From Roseibacillus sp. (GTDB lineage Bacteria; Verrucomicrobiota; Verrucomicrobiia; Verrucomicrobiales; Akkermansiaceae), in assembly GCA_002686085.1 (NCBI GenBank), contig NZAC01000022.1, positions 1 through 64,000 on the forward strand: 64,000 nt of DNA, given 5' to 3'. Numbering within the stretch: the first letter of the stretch is position 1; each line of letters begins with the position of its first letter. Position numbers and translations under genes: made by a program. This document shows, one piece after another, positions 9,640-17,113 of the stretch. The notes beneath the pieces are model-generated. The model was not told the origin of the DNA and searched no databases. It saw nothing but the letters and a program-made list of their open reading frames with translations.

Positions 9640-11070
9640 ATGCTCATCCTGCAGCCGCTCTTCCCCCTCCAAAGGAGCCTCGTTCCGGTTGTTCTCGCTC
9701 TTCTGATGATCACTTCAGCTGCCGGGCAGCTGATTCAGGTCTCTGGGAATGGGCGGCCTATCAGCAATGGGGATACGACTCCTAGCAGCAGGGACCATAC
9801 CGATTTTGGCCAGATCGGGGCAGGGTCTGGCCCCGTCGACCGGGATTTTCTGATCCGGAACCTCAGCCAAGTCCCCCTGCAGATCCTTTTCTTCCAGCGG
9901 ATTGGGACGCACCCGGGCAACTTCACTATCATCGATCCACCCGAGCCAATTATTCCAGGAAATGGCGAAGCCTCCCTGACGGTGCGCTTTCTCCCTCCTG
10001 CCACCGGGGGGTTGAGGAGTGCCACTATCCGTCTCGTAACCACTTCCTCAATTGACAGTGATTTCCAGTTTGACGTCGCCGCTGAATTTATCCTGCCTGC
10101 TCCCGATATTATTGTATTGGGAAATGACGTGGTGATCCCTGACGGCGCTTCCTCGCCCCTTGAATCCAACAATACAGACTTTGGAACGCTCACTCTTGAA
10201 GATCCGCCCCGCACGCGTACCTTTTCTATCCAGAACGATGGAGAGCAAACTCTCCGTGTTAGTGGTCTCAGTGTAACCGGGATCAACAGCGATCAATTCG
10301 CAATCAGCAGGCAGCCTGCCACCTTCCTTCCTCCCGGGAGTGAGACCAGTTTCGAGATTCGCTTTAATCCAGACCGGGAAGGTGCGCATCGAGTCACCAT
10401 CCTGATCAATAGCAATGATCCATCCCCAAGCAAAAGAACCTATAGCTTTACCCTTCGGGGGACTGGTGTCTCGCAGCAACCCGAAATCACTCTCACCGGT
10501 AATGGTATCGAAATCCGTCCGGGGGACGATTCTCCCCAGCCAGATGATCATACTCAATTTCCTGAGGCCGATCTGCAAACCCTCTCGACTCGGGTTTTTT
10601 CTATCCAAAACACCGGTAATACTACGCTCACAATCAGTAACGTTGAGGTTCTCGGCCCGCACGGCACCGAATTCAGCATCTCCAATACTTTCCCAATTCA
10701 GCTGGATCCGGCGGAGACATTCCCCCTCCAAATAAACTTCCGGCCCGCGGAGCAGGGAGTGCGGATTGCAGATCTCAAAATCACGAGTGACGACCCCACC
10801 GTGCCGATTTTTGAGGTGGCCCTGGAAGGCCTTGGTGGCCGATTTAAACTCCTCGGCATTGAAAGGGCCGCGGAGGACATCATCATCACGTTCAGCACCA
10901 GAGCTGCTCCCGGAGCCTACATTTATCGTATTCTCTATTCTTCTGATCTCGAGACCTGGAGTCCAGTCGGCTCCGTTTTCTCCAACGGAAGGGAAACACT
11001 GCAGTTCCGACACCGTGGCAGTGGCAACCCACAAAACGGGTTCTGGAAAGTCGAAGAGGACAGCCTCTAG
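9640..11070 (+). CDS. Choice-of-anchor D protein with three ASH-like repeats
   Basis: A 476-residue secreted protein with a signal peptide (hydrophobic LVPVVLALLMITSAAG, mature from about residue 30). It consists of three tandem repeats of about 115 residues (about 33-140, 148-270, 279-390). Each opens with a GNGxxIxxGDxxP ... DHTxF motif and contains an FxIxNxGxxxLxIS strand and a FxIxFxPxxxG strand, matching the choice-of-anchor D/ASPM-SPD2-Hydin immunoglobulin-like family. The C-terminal 80 residues (FSTRAAPGAYIYRILYSSDL ... GFWKVEE) resemble the small C-terminal domain common on secreted Verrucomicrobia proteins (YxxxSSxDLxxW ... FxxV). A cell-surface structural or adhesive role is inferred. 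No catalytic residues were seen. Confidence 0.82.
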   Translation: MLILQPLFPLQRSLVPVVLALLMITSAAGQLIQVSGNGRPISNGDTTPSSRDHTDFGQIGAGSGPVDRDFLIRNLSQVPLQILFFQRIGTHPGNFTIIDPPEPIIPGNGEASLTVRFLPPATGGLRSATIRLVTTSSIDSDFQFDVAAEFILPAPDIIVLGNDVVIPDGASSPLESNNTDFGTLTLEDPPRTRTFSIQNDGEQTLRVSGLSVTGINSDQFAISRQPATFLPPGSETSFEIRFNPDREGAHRVTILINSNDPSPSKRTYSFTLRGTGVSQQPEITLTGNGIEIRPGDDSPQPDDHTQFPEADLQTLSTRVFSIQNTGNTTLTISNVEVLGPHGTEFSISNTFPIQLDPAETFPLQINFRPAEQGVRIADLKITSDDPTVPIFEVALEGLGGRFKLLGIERAAEDIIITFSTRAAPGAYIYRILYSSDLETWSPVGSVFSNGRETLQFRHRGSGNPQNGFWKVEEDSL

Positions 11071-11076
11071 CGAGTT

Positions 11077-11838
11077 TTATTTCGCCGTCCGACGTGCAAT
11101 ATCGGCCAATCCATTCAGGAAGCGGACATGACATTGAACCCGCCAGTAGAGTGAATATTCCGAGGGTGTTTCAAATGTCAGAGCTGTCCGGGCATGATGA
11201 AGAAAGAGGTGCCCTGCCTCCGGCATCCCGCCGATCTCCTCCACAATTTGTTTCAGTCCCCTCGTTCTCCGCATCACACCATTCCTTAAGTCTCTGCCAT
11301 CGACTCTTCCGCGGTGGCGGGGAATGATTCTTTCTAACTTCTTGAGAAGTGCCTCTCCCATATTTTCCCCCCGACGGGCTAGCTCATAGACATACACTCC
11401 CTTGGCGTCAAAATCCTCATGCAGGCATGCCGCGATCTTAAAAGTGCACCCTTCGATTATATGGCGGACCCCAGCGATAACCTCGATCTCGGGCTGGTCA
11501 AAACAACGATTCAAATCCCTGCCCTGCTCATCACCCCTCAGATTATTACCGAGGCCCCACGGATTCAGGCACGGAAAGATGATCACTGAATGATTCTGCA
11601 AAAACGGGATATTCTCTTCCGCCCATTGAAGCAGCCCCTGCACAGCTGCTGGCTCATCGCCATGAATACCGGCACTGAGATAAAGTCCTCCGTCAGAGCC
11701 CTCTCTTGAATTTGATAAAGCCAGAATCGCCGACTGGCTCGCTCCATCGAGGTCGTCTACGCGCATGCCCGCCTTCCGGGCAACTCCACGCCAGCGCTTC
11801 ATGACGAAGTCAACATCATGACAGCGATGGCTCGCCAT
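11077..11838 (-). CDS. M14-family zinc carboxypeptidase / aspartoacylase-like protein
   Basis: A 253-residue cytoplasmic-looking protein. It carries the M14/succinylglutamate desuccinylase zinc signature: a HGDE motif (GIHGDEPAA) supplies His and Glu, LHED supplies the second His, and NPWGLG ... RDLNRCF provides the substrate-binding Asn-Arg element. The chosen ATG has GGAGGAG nine bases upstream. A longer in-frame start at 11949 would add 37 residues of unlike composition and leave only 20 bases to the divergent gene, so it is disfavoured. Reaction known for the family: removal of a C-terminal residue or an N-acyl group; the substrate here is unknown. It converges on the choice-of-anchor D gene with six bases between the stops. 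Confidence 0.8.
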   Translation of the reverse strand: MASHRCHDVDFVMKRWRGVARKAGMRVDDLDGASQSAILALSNSREGSDGGLYLSAGIHGDEPAAVQGLLQWAEENIPFLQNHSVIIFPCLNPWGLGNNLRGDEQGRDLNRCFDQPEIEVIAGVRHIIEGCTFKIAACLHEDFDAKGVYVYELARRGENMGEALLKKLERIIPRHRGRVDGRDLRNGVMRRTRGLKQIVEEIGGMPEAGHLFLHHARTALTFETPSEYSLYWRVQCHVRFLNGLADIARRTAK

Positions 11839-11969
11839 ATAGACTCGCTCCTCCCGGGTCACCCCTTCGCTTCGCACAGCGGGGCCAAGAGGTCCATCCC
11901 AATGGAGCAAAAAAGCATCTCGCAGGGTTATGAGGACCCATTTATACAAGGGATCACTCTCCCAGCCTC

Positions 11970-14246
11970 ATGAGCAATAGCCACCCAGTCCTCGTCCATT
12001 CCCTCGCCACCATTACACTCCTCCTCGCAGCTACGGCACCGCTCTCTGCACAGAAAAAGCAGGTCGAGGAGGAGAAGAAGCCTTGGTGGGATGCTCCTCA
12101 GCCCCGCTTTTCTAAATCGGAACTTGGCGGCCTCTTCAGCGGTACGGTGGATATGCGGGGAGATGCAAAAGTATCCCATCGAACCATTTACAAGGCAGTC
12201 GCGGTGCGACTCGGAAAGGGAGGAAAGGCCGGTACTGTTCTCTTTGATACCGAAATGATGCGGATGGCCTGCGCCATCCCCGACAAACCTGTAATGTTCA
12301 ATACCTACAGGGATGGACTGGGAGGAGCGGGCCACTGGGTCGGATCTCCCTACCTTTTCACCGCTGAAAGCGGACCAGCATGGGCCGATGAGGGAGGGAA
12401 TTTCGACGATCTCCGCAAAGGTAAGAAAGCCGGCCCACTTCCAAGGTCGTGGGCTCAATACTGTGGACTCTTTCGTCACGGAGAACGGGTGATTTTTTCC
12501 TACCGGATCAACGGAGTCGACATACTCGATATGCCATGGATTGAAGAGGTCGAGGGCCACAAGGTCGTAACGAGAACGCTGGAGATTCAACCCTCGAACT
12601 CAATCTTGGTCCTGAAAGTCTGCCAGACCCGGGAAAACACCGAAGCTCCCACAATTGTCATGCCTCACGGCAAGCCCGGCCCTTCCTTCGCCCTCGCGAA
12701 GGAAGATGGAGAGTGGCATCTTGGCATCAAGCCGAGGAAAAGCACGGCTCGCATTAAGATTATACTAGCATCGCCAGCCGCAGGTCAGATCCAGAAGATT
12801 GCGTCCACCACTGCGACTATTCCTCCGGCAGAGAACCTCTCTCAACTCACTAAGGGAGGGCCTCCGCGTCACCCATCGCCACTCGTAACCAAGGGGGCTA
12901 TCAGCACGGAGAAAGGCCCCTACGTGGTCGACACGATTACACCTCCATTTGATAACCCGGATAAAATCCTGTTCCGATTCGGCGGACATGACTTCTTCTC
13001 GAATGGAGATATTGCAGTCTGCACAATAGACGGCGACGTCTGGCGGGTTTCAGGCATTGACTCAAAGCTCGATAAAATCAGCTGGCGCCGTCTTGCTACC
13101 GGTCTTTTCCAGCCTCTCGGGTTAAAGGTGGTAAAAGATAAAGCGCATGTCCTCGGCAGAGACCAGATCACCCGGCTTCACGATTTAAATGGGGACGGCG
13201 AGGCTGACTTCTACGAATGCTTCAACAACGGATGCCGTATCGGGAAACATGTCCACGAATATGCCACCGGACTGGAAACGGACCCTGAGGGGAACTTTTA
13301 CTACGTCAAGGGCCACGGAGCGAATAATGAGCACGCGGGCACTCTGCTGAAAGTTTCCGCTGATGGGACTGATATCAGTGTGGTCGCCACGGGGTTCCGC
13401 TGGCCCAACGGCTCTGGAGCAGGACCCAACGGCGAACTCACGGTAGCCGACCAGCAAGGCACATGGGTCCCTTCGTCCCGGGTGGACCTCGTCAAGAAGG
13501 GAGGCTTTTACGGATTCATGAACGCCCATCATCGGAAGGAAGCTCCGACTTCTTACGATGGCCCTCTCTGCTGGATCCCTCACAAGGTCGATAATTCCTG
13601 TGGCGGACAAACGTGGAATACCTCCGACAAATGGGGCCCGTTCAAGGGGCACATGGTTCATTGCTCCTACGGAAAGTGCACCCTCTTCCTCGTAATGCAG
13701 GAAAACGTCGGAGGAGTCGACCAGGCAGGGATCTTCCAATTCCCCTTTAAATTCCAGTCGGGTGGAATGCGGGCCCGTTTCAATCCTCATGATGGCCAGC
13801 TATATGTCAGCGGCCTCAAAGGATGGCAGACAAGCGGAGCTAAGGACGGGTGCCTCCAGCGGGTTCGCTTTACAGGGGCCAAGGTCAGTATGCCCCGAAG
13901 CCTGAATATCCATGAGAATGGTATTCGTATCGGCTTTACTCAGCAACTGGACAAGGAGCTCGCCGAGGACCTTGACAGCTGGCAGATCGAACAATGGAAT
14001 TACCAGTGGACCAGCAAATACGGCTCAAAGGAATACAAGGTCTCGGAGCCATCGGCTACCGGACACGACAAGGTAGAAGTCCGTTCTGCTCGGCTCCTAC
14101 CGGGAGGGCAGGAAGTCTTCCTCGAAATTCCCAACCTTGCTCCTGTCATGCAGATGAAAATTGATTTTGATCTCGAGACCGTAGATGGCGATGAAGTGAT
14201 CGGAGCCCTGCACAATACGATTCATGCTCTTGGTCCAGCATTATAG
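11970..14246 (+). CDS. Secreted dehydrogenase-like beta-propeller protein (PVC type)
   Basis: A 758-residue protein with a signal peptide (HSLATITLLLAATAPLSAQ). Residues about 35-290 form an N-terminal module with GLFSGTVDMRGD and LRHGERVIFSYRINGVDILD, of the kind found ahead of propellers in PVC secreted proteins (the domain name DUF6797 is my tentative recollection). Residues about 320-640 form a propeller related to the membrane-bound dehydrogenase/NHL families: HDLNGDGEADFYECFNN, GLETDPEGNFYYVKG, SADGTDISVVATGFRWPNG. No CxxCH heme site is present, unlike the related gene at 17114. A role in periplasmic sugar oxidation or binding is inferred from the family. It is convergent with ltaE, with a short hairpin between them. 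Confidence 0.75.
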   Translation: MSNSHPVLVHSLATITLLLAATAPLSAQKKQVEEEKKPWWDAPQPRFSKSELGGLFSGTVDMRGDAKVSHRTIYKAVAVRLGKGGKAGTVLFDTEMMRMACAIPDKPVMFNTYRDGLGGAGHWVGSPYLFTAESGPAWADEGGNFDDLRKGKKAGPLPRSWAQYCGLFRHGERVIFSYRINGVDILDMPWIEEVEGHKVVTRTLEIQPSNSILVLKVCQTRENTEAPTIVMPHGKPGPSFALAKEDGEWHLGIKPRKSTARIKIILASPAAGQIQKIASTTATIPPAENLSQLTKGGPPRHPSPLVTKGAISTEKGPYVVDTITPPFDNPDKILFRFGGHDFFSNGDIAVCTIDGDVWRVSGIDSKLDKISWRRLATGLFQPLGLKVVKDKAHVLGRDQITRLHDLNGDGEADFYECFNNGCRIGKHVHEYATGLETDPEGNFYYVKGHGANNEHAGTLLKVSADGTDISVVATGFRWPNGSGAGPNGELTVADQQGTWVPSSRVDLVKKGGFYGFMNAHHRKEAPTSYDGPLCWIPHKVDNSCGGQTWNTSDKWGPFKGHMVHCSYGKCTLFLVMQENVGGVDQAGIFQFPFKFQSGGMRARFNPHDGQLYVSGLKGWQTSGAKDGCLQRVRFTGAKVSMPRSLNIHENGIRIGFTQQLDKELAEDLDSWQIEQWNYQWTSKYGSKEYKVSEPSATGHDKVEVRSARLLPGGQEVFLEIPNLAPVMQMKIDFDLETVDGDEVIGALHNTIHALGPAL

Positions 14247-14258
14247 GTCCTCGGGACC
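14246..14258. terminator. Short hairpin between convergent genes
   Basis: GGTCC-TCG-GGACC forms a perfect 5-bp stem between the stops of the propeller gene and ltaE, followed on the plus strand by CCATTTTC. Position and a weak T run suggest a bidirectional terminator, but the stem is short. Confidence 0.4.
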
Positions 14259-14266
14259 CCATTTTC

Positions 14267-15277
14267 TCATAGGATTTCCTCGAACGCAGTCAGGGTCTTG
14301 TGAATGTCCTCGCCAGAAACGTCCAGATGAGTGACCAGTCGCATTGGATTACCGGGACAGACCAGAATACCTCTCTCCTTTAGTTGCTGGGGAATCTCAC
14401 TCGCCTTGTCTTCAGGCAATTCAAGGTAAACCATATTGGTCTGCACTAGGTTCATTTCGATACTGCATCCGGCTAAAGCGCGGAGACCCTCAGCTAGTGT
14501 TCTTGCGTTGGCGTGATCGTCTGCCAGGCGCTCAACATGATTCTCCAGAACGTAAATCCCCCCTGCAGCGAGCAGTCCGGCCTGCCTCATCCCCCCTCCG
14601 ACGACCTTCCGCCATCGCCGGGCACCCGCAATAAACTCTGCGGACCCGGCGAGCACTGATCCAACTGGTGCGCCAAGCCCCTTGGAAAGGCAGATCGAAA
14701 CAGTGTCGAACGGTGCAGCAAGAGCAGAGGCGGGCTTTCCCATTTGAACAGCTGCATTAAAAAGGCGGGCTCCGTCTAAATGGAGACTTAACCCAAAGCG
14801 GGTCGCCAGCTCTTGAGCCTGCCGGGCATAACCGTCCGGAAGAACTCTTCCATTCGTTGTATTTTCAAGACAAAGCAGACGAGTTCTTGCGTAGTGATAA
14901 TCGTCTGGCTTGATGAGTTTCTCCACCTTCTCGAGGTCGAGGCTCCCATCTTTTTCCTGGTCAATTGGCTGGGGTTGGATTCCTCCGAGCGCTGCAGCTC
15001 CTCCTCCCTCATAGATGTAGGTGTGTGCCTGCTGACCGACGATATATTCGTCTCCCCGCCCACAGTGTGTCAGCAGAGCACAGAGGTTACTCTGCGTACC
15101 ACTTCCGACAAAAAGGCCAGCTTCCTTCCCAAGCAAGTGAGCCGCGAGACTTTCAAGCTGACGCACAGTTGGGTCATCCCCAAACACATCATCCCCAACC
15201 TCAGCACCTGCCATGACCTCGCGCATCTCCGGACCTGGTCTGGTCACTGTATCGCTCCTCAGGTCAATCTGACTCAT
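14267..15277 (-). CDS. ltaE: Low-specificity L-threonine aldolase
   Basis: 336 residues, the usual length for the PLP-dependent threonine/allo-threonine aldolase that splits L-threonine to glycine and acetaldehyde. It opens with DLRSDTVTRPGPEMREVM. Other visible residues are the cofactor-stacking His84 in QQAHTYIYEGG, the PLP-binding HLDGAR block (Asp168) and the Schiff-base Lys199 in SICLSKGLGAPVGS. With kbl further along the window it gives two routes linking threonine and glycine, but the two genes are 45 kb apart. It is divergent from the G6PD-like gene, with 117 bases between them. Confidence 0.93.
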   Translation of the reverse strand: MSQIDLRSDTVTRPGPEMREVMAGAEVGDDVFGDDPTVRQLESLAAHLLGKEAGLFVGSGTQSNLCALLTHCGRGDEYIVGQQAHTYIYEGGGAAALGGIQPQPIDQEKDGSLDLEKVEKLIKPDDYHYARTRLLCLENTTNGRVLPDGYARQAQELATRFGLSLHLDGARLFNAAVQMGKPASALAAPFDTVSICLSKGLGAPVGSVLAGSAEFIAGARRWRKVVGGGMRQAGLLAAGGIYVLENHVERLADDHANARTLAEGLRALAGCSIEMNLVQTNMVYLELPEDKASEIPQQLKERGILVCPGNPMRLVTHLDVSGEDIHKTLTAFEEIL

Positions 15278-15394
15278 GTCTGAAAGAAATAGGCACCCCG
15301 GGCAGTTAGGGCAAGCCCCCGTGGCCTCTGCCCTACTCCCAGCCTTGCGGAGTGAGGCTTATTCACTCTTAATGCGCGCGGTCCCTCCGCTACC

Positions 15395-17017
15395 TTGATG
15401 AAACCGCCTGAAAGCAAGGAGACTCCAGAAGCTCCATCCCCCGACTCCTTCGAGCTTTTTGTAAGGGATCCTTCGGACGAGCGACCGGAATACCCCGTGA
15501 AGTTCGCTTTATTCGGTGCACTTGGGGATCTTGCTCTGTCCCGCATCAACCATCAGGTCCACGAATACACCTCCACGGTGTATCCCAAGTCGCTGCGTGA
15601 AGTCTATTTTTGCGGCAGAACTCCGGATTACGACAGGAGCAGATTCATCGGGGAACTTTATTCGAAGTGCAAGGGCAACCACCAGTTGGAGTCCTACTTT
15701 ACCCGTAGCTTCTTGGACACCCTCGAACAAGCCGGAGATACCGGAGAGCCGAATTCCAAGAATCTTGAGCAGGGAGTGATCGACGCCCACACGAATTCCG
15801 AGGCAGAGATTCTAACCTCGCTCGGGCAATTCCTCGTAGCGAACTATTGCGCAACTGGCACCGCAGCAGAGTTCGATTCGGTGTTCACGAACTCCCAGAT
15901 CATCGATTCGGATTGGATATTCTATCTCGCTCTACCACCGACCGCCTACGCGGACACCTGCCGTCGCATTCGGGATAAGTTCAGGGACGCTGCACCTCAC
16001 TCTGAGGCCTCAAACACCAGAAAACTGATTTTGCTCGAAAAACCCTTCCAGACGACACTGGAAGAAGCCACGGACCTTGCCCGGGATCTGGAGACCATGG
16101 AAGAGGAGTCGCTTGGGCTACAATTCTATTCCGTTGATCATTACGCAGCCAAATGGACGCTGTCCCGCCTGCCCGCCATGGTACACGAACTCCAGACCTT
16201 CCGGGATATCGTCTCCAACACGGAACGGGTAGTCATTGACCTGTCTGAGAAGAAAACCATCCCAACATCTCGCACAGGCTACATGGCGAGCACCGGCCTC
16301 TTTAATGATATGATGCCTCACGCGCTTGTCGCTCTCCAGTTCCTCTTCGCCGGCAAGAGTGTCGTAGTACGGAGAGATCGATCCGAGTGCCTCGCCGTAG
16401 GATCCGAAGAGAATTTTATGGCCGCGGCAGATCAGATTCAGACTGATGGTGGTGCTGCTGCCAGTCTGAATCTGGAGACCTACTTCAGCATCAAGATCGA
16501 GCTCAGAGTCTCGGAACCAGACGGAAGCTGTCCCCGCACCGTGATGGTTTATATCCGGAGCGCAAAAGCTCTGATCGAAGAGAACAAGAAAATACATATT
16601 ATCCCACGCCGCGACGAAGATGACCTTCCATTCTTCACTATCGATATTGCCGAGGAAGACTTTCCAGAACCCACGGCTGAAGAGGGGTATCCAGAATCGA
16701 TGACTGATGGCGACGTTGCCAAGGGAGAGCAACGGGGGTATTCGAAGATCCTCTTTGATGCGATCAGCTTCCTGAGGAGAAACAAGTTTGGGGAAGATTG
16801 CTCACTCTCACCGCCACTGGAATTTCTCACCCCGAAGCAATCGGTCGAAGTCATCAGGAACATGGTAGACATAAAGAACTGCCTTCTAACCAATCATGCC
16901 CGAGATCACGCGGGCGCTGACCCCTTTCAAAATCCTCTGTCATATTCAGCAGGTATCTCCTGGCTCGACGAAAAGAAGGAGTCGCCGATTCTCTCCCCTT
17001 TGACCCCTGGCGAATAA
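15395..17017 (+). CDS. zwf: Divergent glucose-6-phosphate 1-dehydrogenase
   Basis: A 540-residue protein with the G6PD plan but altered motifs. The coenzyme loop is GALGDLALSR (residues 40-49) where the family has GxSGDLxxRK. LEKPFQ matches the EKPFG substrate motif. The active-site block reads SVDHYAAK (Asp248, His249) where the family has RIDHYLGK. The GRxGYxxxxGxxxDMMxHxL element is kept, so the catalytic His/Asp pair and overall fold remain. The last 60 residues do not show the usual G6PD C-terminal pattern. Known reaction: glucose-6-phosphate + NADP to 6-phosphogluconolactone. Activity is likely but not certain given the substitutions. No pgl or gnd neighbours are present. No strong ribosome binding site precedes the start. 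Confidence 0.72.
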   Translation: MMKPPESKETPEAPSPDSFELFVRDPSDERPEYPVKFALFGALGDLALSRINHQVHEYTSTVYPKSLREVYFCGRTPDYDRSRFIGELYSKCKGNHQLESYFTRSFLDTLEQAGDTGEPNSKNLEQGVIDAHTNSEAEILTSLGQFLVANYCATGTAAEFDSVFTNSQIIDSDWIFYLALPPTAYADTCRRIRDKFRDAAPHSEASNTRKLILLEKPFQTTLEEATDLARDLETMEEESLGLQFYSVDHYAAKWTLSRLPAMVHELQTFRDIVSNTERVVIDLSEKKTIPTSRTGYMASTGLFNDMMPHALVALQFLFAGKSVVVRRDRSECLAVGSEENFMAAADQIQTDGGAAASLNLETYFSIKIELRVSEPDGSCPRTVMVYIRSAKALIEENKKIHIIPRRDEDDLPFFTIDIAEEDFPEPTAEEGYPESMTDGDVAKGEQRGYSKILFDAISFLRRNKFGEDCSLSPPLEFLTPKQSVEVIRNMVDIKNCLLTNHARDHAGADPFQNPLSYSAGISWLDEKKESPILSPLTPGE

Positions 17018-17113
17018 ACGGAAAGCAGCCATCCCACGCTCTCCCCTGATCCGGCGACCTTCCATCCGATACAGGAGCTTGCCTCGTTTAACGGACAAAC
17101 CTAAGAGGAATTC

